From positions 65,309,501 through 65,373,500 of the forward strand of contig NC_134534.1 of the NCBI RefSeq assembly GCF_050624435.1: a stretch of DNA of 64,000 nt. The letters are read 5' to 3'. The position numbers and the translations under genes are program-made. Within the stretch, counting starts at the first letter, position 1, and each line of letters opens with the position of its first letter. Source of the stretch: Tenrec ecaudatus (Eukaryota > Chordata > Mammalia > Afrosoricida > Tenrecidae). The notes beneath the pieces are model-generated. The model did not search any database, was not told where the DNA came from, and saw nothing but the letters and a program-made list of their open reading frames with translations. Below, one piece after another: positions 21,425-32,835 of the stretch.

Positions 21425-21719
21425 TTTTATTTTTTTCTTTTTAATCATTTTATGGGGGGCTCGTACAACTTATCACAAGCCATACATCCATCCATTGTGT
21501 CCAGCACATTGTACATTTGCTGCCATCTTCATTCTCAAAACAGTTGCTTTCTACTTGAGCCCTTGGTATCAGCTCCTCATTTTCCCCCCTCCCTCCCTGC
21601 CCCACCTCCCTCAGGAACCCTTGATAATTTATAAATTATTATTATTTTGTCATATCTTACACTGTCTGATGTCTCCCTTCACCCGCTTTTCTGTTGTCCA
21701 TCCCCCAGGGAGGGTTTGT
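21425..21719 (-). mobile_element. L1 LINE, short 3' end
   Basis: About 295 bp of antisense L1 3' UTR, from the inverted terminus ('taatcattttatggggggct' near 21442) to 'ttgtccatcccccagggagg'. It contains the antisense polypurine tract at 21583-21610. The flanks at 21419-21436 and 21713-21733 are both GGTT(T)G followed by T-runs and may be a target duplication, although low complexity makes that uncertain. If the exon at 21263-21351 is real, this L1 lies in the following intron. Confidence 0.9.
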
Positions 21720-21733
21720 TTTTTTTTTTAACC

Positions 21734-24643
21734 AAGGGCATCTGACAAAATTATTCATAATAAACGGAAGTGTAAATCGATGAAAAGTATCAAAGAGATC
21801 AGATTCCTCTCCTAAAACACATGTACGGTGTCCCTTGCTTGGTTAGACTGCGAGCTGAAAAGTCAGCTTTGACTTTACCCCAAGGCACAGGGGAAGAAAG
21901 GCCTGCCTGTCTGCATCCCAAAGGTCGAAACTCCCAAACCGGATGCAGCCGGTTCACTCTGCACACCGGGGGTTCCGGGAGTCAGGATCCACTCCAGGGC
22001 AACTCACAAAACATTTTTGCACGTTGTAACCCAGGCATGGACATGTGCGTCTCCATTTCGATGCTCCTGTTGTTCACGTTTATGCCAGGCACACCTCAGA
22101 ACGATTCCCTTTCACCTCGTTCTGAGATAGACATTTTCAGTCACATGCATGCTGAGCAGTGAGCACAACGGAGAGACAGGGAAACAAAGCTGGGGGTGGG
22201 GTAGGGGAGAGCTTTCTCACCCCTTGGCTGCATTTTGCCCACCCCGCCCCCCACCCACTGCTGTTAATGTGAAACTCAAGCACACGTTGCCACAAAAGGG
22301 CTACAAAGGTGAAACCACAGCCGTGGCCACTATTTCTTAAAGCTGGCTCATCTTGGTTTAGGAGATGCGGACAGCAGGTCTTAGCTGAGAGACTGAATGT
22401 GGAGGTCTCTCCAGGGACTCAATCTATACTAAAGAAATTTAAGGAGATTCTCCTTACGTAGCGGAACCCAAATCCTTAAGGCGGTCAGCAAAGCAGGTGA
22501 GGTTGCAGACCGCCCACAGGAGACATTTTTAAAATTCAAAACAAAGAGAGAAACCCCTGGACTTGAAGCCCGATCATATTGCTCCTTCAGTTACAAAAGC
22601 AACAAAAACTCAAGAACCGAACAATACAAATCCTCATTGGGCAGTGGTCTTTAAAAGGTGAGCAGAAAGCATTTGGTAAACAGGCCCAGCGTTTTAGGAT
22701 TTCTGTAGATTGGCAACCATTTATACATTAACTTAATCCAAACCATTTCCACATGATCTCATCAGGGGACTATCTGAACATAAATATTGTTGTTTCACTT
22801 TAAAATGTCACTTTGTGCGGTGACCTTTGAATCCTATGTGCCATCTGCTAATAAACATGTCTGGAGATGTGCAGCCCTAGACCCTCAGCCCTTGTTCGTG
22901 TATTAATCTTGCAGACAAGCCAAGCATCTGGGAGAGCAAGCAGACAATCACCAGGCACGCCTGGGCCCCGCCGCTCAGGACTGCAAGAAATCAAAGTCGG
23001 GCATCTAGCAGCTCCCGGTACCCACGGCTGCCACCACATCCTTATAAACCTGTCAGCACGCACGCGGGTGTCCGTGGCCAAGGAGATGAATGACTAATAC
23101 CATTCTTTCCCTCTGACGTGAAGACAGCGCGCTCCGAACACAAGCGAATGTACTGGTACTGTTTATTCAACTGGAGCGGGGATGGGGCGGTGGATAAAAC
23201 TTTGAGCATTTCCCTTGGAACTGGATATCAGATCATAACTCATTTGCCCAGAGGCAGCAGAAATCCGATCCTGCTACTGGAGCTTAAAATAACAATTAAT
23301 GCGAAGTGCTAGTAACCGAGGGTAAAAACAAAAAAATGTAACAAGGCTTAAGAGAGAAGTTGGATTTGACTCTGTTGTTACGATTGTCTTGTCCTGGAGC
23401 TTGTGTGCCCCTCTATCTCACGCTCGCTGTCTCAATGATGCTTGACGCTTTTGGACATTCACCAATGACGTGCTGTGGAATGTGATGGTGGTGTCGTCAT
23501 AGCCAGCCGTGCACCGTCCCTTTTGAATGCAGCTGTTTGTAACCTTCGTCCTATAGCAACACAAAGAACGCTAAGGCCCACTGCTCAGAGGAAGCTACGC
23601 TTTCCATCAGGCCAGGCATTTGGCTGAACGATTAAAAACCATGTGAAGGAACATCTTGCTTCATTAGACTCCAGGAATGAGAAACTCCCCAGAGTTGTGG
23701 GTTTGAGCCCCACGATGCAATTTCGACTAAAGGAGGCGTCTGGCCTCTCCATACCCTTGCCCTGGATGCCACGCTCTGTGGTGTCAAATGGTACCCACTC
23801 CCAACCGTGTGTGGTAGACACTCACTGTTGCTTCCAAAGAGTGTTCTTGAGAACTGCCTTTGGACCCAGGACAGTGAGTCAAGTCAAAAATAATGCTGGA
23901 CATGGCGGGGACGAGTGAGCCTGCTGGAAGGGCCGGATCAGAAGTCTCTCCGGCTCAGAGCCAGCCACGCTCGGGCTCAGCATGTACGAATCCAGCGTGT
24001 ACCACCTGCCGTGAAAATGTGGTTGGTTGATGTGTGAAGTGTGCTTGATGTTGTCCGTTCCGTTCCCTCTCCCTCACCTTTTCAGGATCGCTCAGTAGAA
24101 CCCATCAGAGAAGCCACCACCCCTCCAGGCAGCCTGCCAAGCGATGGCTTTAAAGAACATACAGGCTCCTTGTGCTCCCGGTCGTATCTGTGAAACTCCC
24201 CAGTCACCTCCTAGGTGACTCCTGGGCTGGGCTCCTGACCAGCAAACGTCATCTCATTGTTAAGCCTTTCTCCTTATTGATTTGCAAACATTGTGCAATG
24301 AGAAAACACCGTATGGTCTAACTGCTTGACCCAACATGACAATAGGAATAGAATTATGTAAGATTTCACAAGCAGAACCGCCCCAAATCATGATCTGGCT
24401 GACTCACACGCGACTGAGAATAAACAAACAGCAACATAAGGAAATGTCTCTAGGGCTGTTTTTAATGATCCCCATGTGGGGAAGTCCTGCAGTATTGGGA
24501 GAGTTGGGTGCCCTGGGAGGAAATAGATTTTGTTACATAAAGCTGGGTTCTTGTGGAAAGAAAAGCACATTTGTAAAGTTGGGGTGCGCAAAGGTGATGG
24601 AGTTGGAAAATGCCTTTTTTTCTCACACCGGGGGCTTGTGCAA
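21734..24643. other. single-copy DNA, 2.9 kb, no gene recognised
   Basis: I recognise no clear repeat family or exon. The stretch at 22680-22860 is AT-rich and CpG-poor and may be conserved. A region at 23590-23800 contains phrases faintly like a degenerate SINE ('gtgggtttgagcccca' at 23697), too weak to call. Open frames reach 113 codons (21821-22162) without recognisable motifs. Confidence 0.35.
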
Positions 24644-24826
24644 AGCCAAACTCACTGCCATCCAGTAGTGGTGACCCTTTAGGACAGGGTAAAACTGTGC
24701 GTTTCTGTAACCATGTTTGGGAGTAGAAAGCCCTGTCTTTCTCCTGAAGAGTGGCTGGTGGTTTTGAACTGCTGACCTTGCAGTTAGTCACCCAACAAGT
24801 AACCACTATGCCACCAGGGTTCCTAC
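24644..24826 (-). mobile_element. AfroSINE, antisense
   Basis: Complete antisense copy: RTE-like tail 'ccaaactcactgccatccag' (24646), body 'gggagtagaaagccctgtct' (24720), box-B region 'ttttgaactgctgaccttgc' (24762) and head 'ccactatgccaccagggttc' (24803). Confidence 0.9.
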
Positions 24827-25971
24827 CAAAGGGGCAGAGAGGGTCCTAAATTATTCCCTTAGAAGGGAATTCTTTCCCGGACACCTGAGGTTTAGATAGC
24901 TCAGGATGGGGTGGGAGATAGGCTTGCTGACCCCAACCCTTCAGACAGGATCATTAAAGTGGATCTGCAGTTTACCAAACAGAATCAACAAAAACTACCT
25001 CCCTCCCGGCGCCCATGGTCCCCAACAAGGCCCAGCCTCTCATGCCTGTGGGAGCGTGATGAGCTCAGGGAACAAACAAAGCTAATCAGTTCTCACGACC
25101 AAGTATCTGAAGCATTTAACTCGGGAACTGTCAGACCTGTGTCCTCCTCAGAGCAGGTACATCCCTGAACACCCCAGGGTCAGGTGGAAGTGGCAGGTGA
25201 GAATGGAAGGGTGGAACTATGCATCGGAGCTCCGGATTAGTGGTAGGAGATTTACTAACTATTTATTCCAAATCGATCCCATTGACCTACTTGGAGAATC
25301 AGGATGGCCTTCAAATATTTTCCTGGACCTGCAGCCTTCCCTGGGAAAGCTTGGGGTTTCCTCTGGGTGAATTAGCAATGCAAATGACGGGTGGCCCACA
25401 GTCCCTGCCAGGGACCTGCTGAGACGCTGGGTTCCAAAGAACATGGGGCTATATATCATGAGAGGGGAAGCTATTAAGTAGATTTATTGAAAGAATGTTT
25501 CTTCGGCACAAGGAGATCCTTTTGATGAAAAATGGAGCTCATTCTTCCTTAAAGGACTCAGATGGGCTTATCTCCTTTATCAATTACAGTGTCTGCTTTC
25601 AGCTTTTCTCAATCAGCGATGGGCTTTGTAGACACTCTCCAGTGCTGAGGCCAATGTGTTTCATGCAAGAGGTTTGTTTTGTGTTTTGATTGGAAATATA
25701 AAATTGCACTTTGGAACTCAGACCGCCCCTTTCCAGGACAACCTGACTGAGCTCAATGGAGAGAGACCGCAGATCAGGTTGTGCTAAGGAGCTCCCCACC
25801 CTTTCCTGGGAGGACCTTCCTGAACCCCTGCCTGAGCACGCTGCCCTGGAGAATCCTCGAAACAGAGTCTTCCTTTTTGACAGCATCCGCCAATTTCCTG
25901 CACCATAAAACCAGGATTCCATGGATGAAAATCATACCTATCCTACCGCGGTCTTTAGAATTCCTAGTCCG
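24827..25971. other. single-copy DNA, no gene recognised
   Basis: No repeat or convincing exon is recognised. The 25470-25690 part is AT-rich without transposon resemblance and could hold conserved noncoding sequence. Frames up to 107 codons here lack motifs. Confidence 0.35.
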
Positions 25972-26190
25972 TAATGGACCTCGGTGGCAGAGTGGTTACG
26001 TGTTGGGTCGATTCAGGCTCATAACCACCCAATGGAGCAGGGTGGAACTGTCCCTGTGAGGGTCTGGGGGAATAAAAAGCCCAGTGGCTCTTCATGGGAA
26101 TAAAAAGCCCGGTCTTTCTCCTGCCTTCCTCCCCTCATAGACATTTTCCGTCTCAGAAACCCACAGGGGGTTGGTATGAGTCAGCAGCTG
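25972..26190 (+). mobile_element. AfroSINE, rearranged
   Basis: The head 'gacctcggtggcagagtggt' (25978) and 'ttacgtgttgggtcga' are followed by a jumbled body in which 'aataaaaagccc' occurs twice, at 26072 and 26099. The 3' part is 'gtctcagaaacccacagggg' (26150). The internal duplication suggests local slippage or a SINE inserted into a SINE. Confidence 0.7.
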
Positions 26191-26249
26191 CTCTGTGGGA
26201 GAAAGACCCCCAGACCTCCTGGCACTGAGTCAACGCAGGGAGTGGTTTG

Positions 26250-26405
26250 GTCTCAGTCCACCAGGAGGTATCTTAGAAGAAGCCTGGCGATCTACTTCTG
26301 AAGAAGCCATTCCTGTAGGGCACAGTTTTGCTTTGAGACGGGTGGGATTGGTTGCCATGAAGTGGAATCCACTCGATGGCAGCTGGATTGGTTTTGTGTC
26401 TAATG
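26250..26405 (+). mobile_element. AfroSINE, older variant
   Basis: Contains the older AfroSINE body 'cctggcgatctacttctgaa' (26283), 'gggcacagttttgctttgag' (26318) and a clear RTE-like tail 'cactcgatggcagctgg' (26370). The same variant occurs at 30775-30905, and antisense at 41515-41695 and 49011-49210. Confidence 0.75.
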
Positions 26406-26469
26406 ACCTTGAAGGGATGGTGCAGAAAATCGATTGGTTATTAACTGCCAGTTACAAATAGAGAAACAC

Positions 26470-26650
26470 CTGTAAGGAGCCCAGGTGGCTGCCCATTAGG
26501 CCGCTAATCACAACGTCAGCAGTTAGAGAGAGGGCTCTCTCCTCCCATAAAGAGTTTCAGTCTCAGAAATTCACAGGGACTGTTTTCCTTGTTCTATAGG
26601 GTGGTTGTTAGTGGGCGTTGACTCGACAGCAGTGAGTTTGGTTTTGGGTT
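26470..26650 (+). mobile_element. AfroSINE
   Basis: Runs from 'aaggagcccaggtggctgcc' (26474) through 'gtctcagaaattcacaggga' (26560) to 'gcgttgactcgacagcagtg', followed by 'agtttggttttggg'. It is the third AfroSINE in the same orientation within 700 bp. Confidence 0.85.
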
Positions 26651-27122
26651 ACCTAGGGTTTGCTTGTACCTTTATGGCCAAGAATGATAGCCCAACAGTT
26701 TTACATGCAGAATTGAGAAGTCATGAACGTCCAAAAAATCATGTATGACCTCGTCTTTGAGTCTTACAGAACCTCACTCATCATGGTCGAGGCACCTGGC
26801 ACATTGAATCAAGGAGCCAACAAATGACCCATCCAAGGAAGAGGTAAGCTCTGTTGAGGAAATCCACTTTAGATCTCACTGCTTACCTGACACAGGGATA
26901 GGCAGTCATCTATGATGTCCCTATTAACAAGGTCATTGTACTTTCCAGTCTCAAAGGAGCTGTAACATTCAGAATCATGGAGACTCCCAAACACTCTCAG
27001 TTATTCCAAGGGATTCTGGCCTCACAGATTCCTGAGAGCCTGCCTTTGACTTCCCATTTCTGTATTTAGATCCATAAACTAGCCCACTTAATTCCAATCC
27101 CCACTCTCAAATACCAGTGTTA
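26651..27122. other. single-copy DNA, no gene recognised
   Basis: Nothing recognisable is seen in this interval. Confidence 0.4.
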
Positions 27123-27265
27123 AAAATTCTCTGCCACCAAGTCGGTCTGACTCATAGCGACCCTAGAGGACAGAGTAGAAGCGCCCTGTGGGTTTCTGAG
27201 ACGGCGAGTCTCCAAGAATAGGAAGCTACTCTTGCTCTGCTGCACATCTGATCGCTTCAAACTGC
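27123..27265 (-). mobile_element. AfroSINE, antisense, truncated
   Basis: The antisense RTE-like tail is well preserved ('tctgactcatagcgacccta' at 27147, 'ggacagagtagaagcgccct'), followed by 'gggtttctgagacggcgag' and a diverged body. The head is missing or unrecognisable. Confidence 0.8.
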
Positions 27266-30200
27266 CCCCGACGCGTAGCCCACTCTGCCCCTGGCTCCTT
27301 CCCACGCTCCAACATATCCCGGTGCCTCTGCAAGCTCGCACCCGCGTCTCCCCGAGAGGTGCTTTGTAATAGCTCGCTCAGAGCCGAGACTATGCAAGTA
27401 GCATCTCACCTGGCCAAGGGTCTTTTAAAAGGTAGCTCATTGGGGGAAACGCTCTTCTGATTTCTGTTAACACAACTAAAAGTTCCCCTGACTGCGTCTC
27501 CAGCACACATCAGAATGTGCTAGAGACGCAGAAAAAGAAATGAATTAAGCAGCTTCATCCTCAAGGACCCTCATTCTAGCTCGTGGAAAAGGCAGGCATG
27601 CAAATGAACAGGTGTCAGTGAACATTCTGCACCAACTGGTCCGTGCCCCTCAGTCGGCCGTGTGTTATTCCCACGCTCATCCTACTATACCGTCCTACAG
27701 CTGGTGACTCTTCAGCCACGGGCTGTGCGCTTCAGGAGCGGTCATTCTGTGAGTAAGCTTACCGCTCCACAACCCACGCATCCAAACCCCACTGCTTGCA
27801 CCCCCTCTGCCAACCATAGATACGAAGGGTAAAGCTTTTGAAGTTCACCAATACGCAGAAAGTTACTCAAGTTGAACGTCTCCCTGCCCTGGAAGAGAGC
27901 CCACCTCTGTTCAACAAATGTTTGTGGACTAGAGGGATGACCCTGAAAGTCCCACGATAGGGTATTTGTCGGTCGACCAGGATCGACAGTGACCTAGATG
28001 CATGGACAGAGAAGACTGGGCTACTGGATGGAGCCATGCCATCTAGGTACACATTTCTAGTTCTATTCATGTACGACCTGGCTGAAGTCCTTTACAATCT
28101 TCATGTTTCAGCTTCTTACCCAAAAAGTGGGGATGAGTACATCCTGTTTGACTCACTGCAGTGAATAGGTCATTTGTACGGGAGGAAACATATCATCTGT
28201 ACAAGTAAGTTGGGTCTGTTTGGAAAAGCGTGCCCACGTTGTAAAAGTAAACTTAATATTGAACTTAAAGGCAGGAGGTGTTAGGTCTAGAACACAATGG
28301 TCTAGGAACCCAAACTCTGCAGACAATTATGCCCTTGACAAGGATTGCACCCTCCTGGGGCGGGGTTCCCGTGTCATTCCAAACAGACCCTCTAAGAGGA
28401 TAACAGCTATGCACATGCTCCAGAGGCGCCGTCAGCTAGCGCGCGGTCCTTATAAGGTTTACAGCTGGGTCTCTATTACCTGCATTTAGGGGTTCAAGGT
28501 ATGCCTATATTCAAATGCTGTCTCTAATATGTGGGTGTTTTATCCACTACTTAAAAGAAAAATACTACCTTTATCAAGTAAGTTTCTTTGGTCAGAAGTT
28601 ATAGAAACCTGTGGTAACCAAACCAGCGATGAGAATTTTGTCCGAAAGCCACAGGCGTGGTTCAGAGACCCTAAGGTTAGAAACACAGACACTAACTGGA
28701 GATTGAAGAGAAAAGACTTTGGAGAAACAGAAATTCTCTTAGTCCTTCTGGCTCAAGTTTCCCTCTTTGGGTGTTTGTGTCATTGGATCTCTCTCTGGAT
28801 TTCATTCCCAAAGTCTTTGCAAGGAACCCTTCATTGGTCCATGATGGAGCAAAGGTTCACTCTGGCTCACCTGGTACAAATATGGCCACCCCAAGCCCAT
28901 CTCGATGAACCACTGTAGTCAGCAGAAGAAGGAGAAAGAGCAATCACTGCGGGGGAGATGACTCAGTAGGTATCTGCTTCAGTTGTTCCCACATTGTCCA
29001 GCGGGGCAAGGCTCATTACAAGCTCGTGCTCAGTCCTACTTTCAACATAAACAGTGCAGCTGAAATAACTACGTGACACTCCCCCCATGTCATAGATGGG
29101 TCTCAGGTTTGCGAAGGCTGTGCTACAGTGTCTCGTTTACTTTTAATTTTCTCAGTCTTCGGTTGTGAGGGTCTAATAAACTACAAAGCTATCCCGAATG
29201 TGTCACAAAGCTACCTAGGGGAAAAATAAAAACTTTCTGGCAATCCCAAATTAGTGTTTTATAAAAATCCTCATTTCCTTCAGCACTCATGATAAGAAAT
29301 GCATACAGTCATGTGCGCCTCTCCCCTCAGTGACTGCTCCGGAGTCAGAAGACTGAAGGCCACTTCTCTGCTTTTGACACATGGAGCTGATTCTGACTGT
29401 CGCGGTCTGTCTGATGATTACCTCTGAACTTGGGAGAGGCGGGGGCATCCTTGTTCTAAGTTCCTTTCACACGTTACTCATGCATTTCCAGGGAAGAGAG
29501 GAGACATGGTTATTTGACTGGGTGGGTGCAGATAGACAATAAAAAAGGAATCCAAAAATTGGGTTCAAAAGTAAAGTGGGTAAAGACACCCAGCTGCCTG
29601 GGCGAAGAATGAGGAAATGGAAGTTCTGGAGAAGTGTTTGTGATTGGAACCGGCTAAGCGTTCCCTGCAGGTAGGTCTTTAAATGCCATCTCCTTCGCTG
29701 CAGAAAAGCAGCAGCCAAAATCTTCCGTTTACTCTTAAGCCTGTCCCTAAATCTTCCTCTTGGGTAGTAACTTTCCAGAAATGTGTTTGGCCACTGGTGT
29801 TCTTCCTCATTCTCTGACTGCAGGGGGAGGACCCGCTCATTCTTCACCAACTCAAGATGATTATCAATCTCCCAGCCTTGGCAAAGGTCAGGTCTGGATG
29901 TGAGCTCCAGGGAGAAGCTAGCTCAAGTGTTATCTCTGTTATTAGGGGAGGTAAAAACTTTTGCCTGAAACCAGCGTTGCTTCCCCCGTCATCACAGCAT
30001 AACGCGGAGCAGCTGTTCGTGTGTTCGGCTCTGCGGCAGCGTCGGTCTGAAGAAGCAGAGGCCGTTCGCCCGAGAGCGGCTGGGTCAACAAATTTGACCT
30101 TTCTGCTTCCCCCTTTCAATGGTTATTTTCCAATCATTCAGCTGATGTCGATTGAGTGTTCATCCCTGAGTTAGTCATGTGGGTGGGACCAAATGAAACC

Positions 30201-30505
30201 TAAAATAAAGTCTCTACCCGCCAAGGGTAGACCAACTGGAAGATGAAATGGAAATAAGAGAAAATGCCCGGAGATAGAAGGAGATAAACCCCGGTAAGAA
30301 CTGCTTTCGGCTTCTCTGGCTCCTTCGCTGCTTAAGAAAAGCATCCTGGGGAAATGGGTGAATTCTCCAGGTTTTACTATTTGAAAAAAATGTTTGTGGT
30401 GGCCTGTGCTGACCAACCTGTAAGCAAGGGCTGCAGAAATCCAACTTCCAACGTGCCCTTCTCGGGGGTGAGTCCACATGATGCGTAGGGCTTCATGAGC
30501 CGATA
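27266..30505. other. single-copy DNA, 3.2 kb, with a possible MIR
   Basis: The longest repeat-poor stretch of the window. A probable MIR lies near 28020-28160 ('tttctagttctattcatgta', 'acctggctgaagtcctttac'). Frames up to 131 codons (28529-28918 plus; 29467-29850 and 30171-30566 minus) have no recognisable domain, no signal of codon bias and no clear splice sites. I therefore call no gene. Confidence 0.35.
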
Positions 30506-30720
30506 AGGAACCCTGGCGGTGAGGTGGGTAAGTGGTCAGTAGCTGACTGAGAGGTTGACAGTTCAAGCCCCCCAGCCATGCTGCAGGAGAAGGATATGGA
30601 AGTCACCTTCCAAGATTCACAGCTTTGAAAAACCAATGGGCCAATTCAGTTCTGTCCCACAGAGTTGCTATGAGTTGTAACCAACTTGTCAGCATTGAGA
30701 TTTGTGTTTTGGTATGAGTC
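30506..30720 (+). mobile_element. AfroSINE, older variant
   Basis: From 'aaggaaccctggcggtgagg' (30506) through 'gaggttgacagttcaagccc' to 'cagagttgctatgagttgta' (30660), ending in 'ttgtgttttggtatgag'. The tail is diverged from the RTE-like consensus, so it is old. Confidence 0.8.
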
Positions 30721-30774
30721 AGCCTCCCTTCCACACCCGCCACCTCCACCGGTGACACCCCTCCCATTCCAATT

Positions 30775-30905
30775 TCCCACGACTTCTTAAGAAAGACCTC
30801 CCATCTACTTCTGAAGATGCAGCCTTTGGAAGCCTGGGGAACACAGTTCTACTCTGACACACCTGGGTGTCACTGTTGACTCAACGGCAACTGGTTGCTC
30901 ATGTC
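30775..30905 (+). mobile_element. AfroSINE fragment, older variant
   Basis: The body 'gacctcccatctacttctga' (30796) and 'gaacacagttctactctgac' (30839) is followed by 'tgttgactcaacggcaactg'. The preceding 30715-30775 is pyrimidine-rich and may be its lost head. Confidence 0.7.
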
Positions 30906-30949
30906 TAATCCTTACTCGTCTGTAACCAAGAAAGCAAGGCTTAAGAATT

Positions 30950-31185
30950 GGGCCTCTAGAGCCATTCTGCCTATTTCAACTCATGTCTTTCTGTAATGTG
31001 TGACTCTGACCGTGTCTTCAAGTAAGCTTCCTTTACCTCTCCAACCCTCGCTTTCCTGGCTGCAGAATAAGGATGATGGTTTTGCTGCATGGATTTAATA
31101 AATTAATTTCATTGCTTATGACATATAAAGTGCTTTGAGCTCTATGTGGCCAGAGTAAGCATTTAATAACCTTGACCAAAGCCAA
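30950..31185 (+). mobile_element. MIR SINE
   Basis: Diverged MIR: 'tgtgactctgaccgtgtctt' (31000) corresponds to the MIR core, 'aggatgatggttttgctgca' and 'agtgctttgagctctatgtg' (31129) to its 3' half, ending in 'gtaagcatttaataa'. Confidence 0.6.
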
Positions 31186-31189
31186 TCAA

Positions 31190-31450
31190 TAAATGAATCA
31201 ATATTTACCAATCAAATATTGTATACCATGAACTATAACTAGGGGCTAAGGAAAGAAATCAGACATAAGGCACAGCCCTGTTTTTAATCAGAGAATCCTG
31301 GGTTCTAAGAGGCAATACTAAAATATATACAGATAAATATTACACAAAACTGGATGTGGTAAGTACCTGAAGAACAAGAAAACTTGGAAAATAGTTGGAC
31401 AGGTGAAAGAGTGTGTGAAGAAATGTTGAGCATGGCCAGGCACTTAAATA
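31190..31450 (-). mobile_element. L2 LINE 3' end, diverged
   Basis: The antisense L2 end is suggested by 'aatcaatatttaccaatcaa', then 'ggggctaaggaaagaaatca' (31242) and 'ataaggcacagccctgtttt'. The similarity is moderate and the boundary approximate. Confidence 0.45.
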
Positions 31451-31539
31451 AAGGGACAATTGATTTACTAAATACACTATTCTATCTCAGTAGAGTGAAA
31501 TGTGCAGTTATTAAAAATAACTTTCTGAAGAATATTTAG

Positions 31540-31705
31540 GAGTCCAAATGGCACAATAGCTAAAAACTGGACTACTAGATTGGTGGTTCAAGCTCACTAG
31601 TGGCTTCATAGGAGAAAAGGCCTGGTAACTTGATCCTATAAATCAAAACGAAGGAAACACTGTGGGGCAGTCCTAGTTTGTCATCTAGGGTTGCTATGGA
31701 TTAAA
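31540..31705 (+). mobile_element. AfroSINE, older member of a pair
   Basis: 'gagtccaaatggcacaatag' (31540) to 'tagggttgctatggattaaa' (31687). It is strongly diverged in head and body. Its A-rich end runs directly into the next AfroSINE. Confidence 0.7.
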
Positions 31706-31903
31706 ATAGGAGCCCTGGTAGTGTAGTGGTTATGCATTGGGCTGTGATCCACATGGTCGGCAGTTCAAAACCACCAGCAGTTCCTCAGGAGAGAAAAACT
31801 GGGCTTTCTACTTCCATAAGCAGTTACAGTTTCTGAAACCCACAAGGGGTCTTTAGGAGTCAGCACTGACTCGATAGCAGTGGGAGAGTAAAACACAACA
31901 ACA
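31706..31903 (+). mobile_element. AfroSINE, younger member of a pair
   Basis: A well preserved copy: 'taggagccctggtagtgtag' (31707), 'cggcagttcaaaaccaccag' (31757), 'gcactgactcgatagcagtg' (31863) and an 'aacacaacaacaa' tail of the RTE type. The only visible target duplication (AAGAATATTTAG at 31528-31539 and 31904-31915) encloses both copies. Confidence 0.9.
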
Positions 31904-32669
31904 AAGAATATTTAGTGACGTGGGCTTAAAATGGTGAGCAAAAATAACAACAAAAAGAAATAACAGCAAGATGTAAGCATGCATAGAAAAAAGAGAAATA
32001 TATCATGGATAATATAGTAAAATGGATAATAAACTCTGAACGATAAGATGCTTTACTCCTCTTACTTCTTTGTATTTCCCATTTTCTACAATGTGCACAC
32101 ATTGCTTTTCAAATGAAGAGGCTTCTTACAAACATGTGATAGAGATTCTCTTGAGGTGGAGAGAGAGGACGCAAGCATTCAATCCTTGCCTCGCCTAAGG
32201 ATAGAGGATAGGTGTAAGACTGTTGAGGAAGCCTTGTTCTCACAGACCCAGGGCAGGGTGACCTGCAGGAAGCTCCCACGGGCTGGCTACCCAGGCAACA
32301 GGATTATCTCTGAGAGGTCTTCTTCACAAAGCCAAAGATCTCAGGGCTTCTGATCTCTCTCCTGCCTGGTTTGGTGAGAATATCCCACAGGTCAGAGAAT
32401 TACTTCTGACAAAGTGATTGCACATTCCTCACATACCTCATACTGCACCTCTTGCTCTGGTCTTCTCAGAGAACCAGAAGAAGATGGTCGAAGAAACCCA
32501 CCAGAGACCAAGACAGCACCAAAATGGTACCAGATATGAGGAAAACCAAGGGCGAAGAAGCCGTTTCCAAAACAATAGGTGCCACTGGGATTTGGCTTTT
32601 GTCAATATGAGTTTCTTAGAAGTAAAAGGGTCAAACTGTAAGCAATGTGGAAAGGGCAGCTGTTCTATC

Positions 32670-32727
32670 CAGTTTCAAATAGTACCATATATACACACAG
32701 TTGTATTGGAGGTACTATTTGAAACTG
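32670..32727. repeat. perfect 17-bp inverted repeat with 24-nt loop
   Basis: CAGTTTCAAATAGTACC (32670-32686) and GGTACTATTTGAAACTG (32711-32727) are exact reverse complements around an AT-rich loop containing ATATATACACACAG. A (TA)n run follows at once (32728-32745). No matching target duplication flanks the arms, so a MITE is not proven. The arms show no mutation relative to each other, suggesting recent origin or gene conversion. Confidence 0.85.
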
Positions 32728-32745
32728 ATATATATATATATATAT
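32728..32745. repeat. (TA)n microsatellite
   Basis: About nine TA units directly abut the right arm of the inverted repeat. Confidence 0.85.
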
Positions 32746-32835
32746 TTAATTTTTGTTCTTAGTACTGTGACTATTAAATCTGACTATCCTGAAAAAGAAG
32801 AGCAGAGACAGAGAACGTTCACATAATGGAAAAGT

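Larger units (their letters stand above)
31451..32135 (+). mobile_element. old L1 3' end, split by two AfroSINEs
   Basis: Left part 31451-31539 and right part 31904-32135 together read as an ancient L1 3' UTR, ending in 'tatttcccattttctacaat' (32071) and 'gcacacattgcttttc'. The join lies in the 12-bp AAGAATATTTAG duplicated around the SINE pair, which confirms that the SINEs interrupted this L1. Confidence 0.65.
32136..32835. other. single-copy DNA with a perfect inverted repeat
   Basis: No repeat family is recognised apart from the inverted repeat at 32670-32727 and the TA run after it. A frame of 114 codons at 32418-32762 crosses the palindrome and has no recognisable motif. Confidence 0.4.

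Noticed and set aside
23590-23800. Possible AfroSINE
   Set aside because: Only one short box-B-like phrase matches. Head and tail are not recognisable.
28529-28918. 129-codon open frame in single-copy DNA
   Set aside because: It has no recognisable domain, no codon-bias signal, no splice context and no conserved features. A frame of this length is expected by chance in 64 kb of mammalian DNA.
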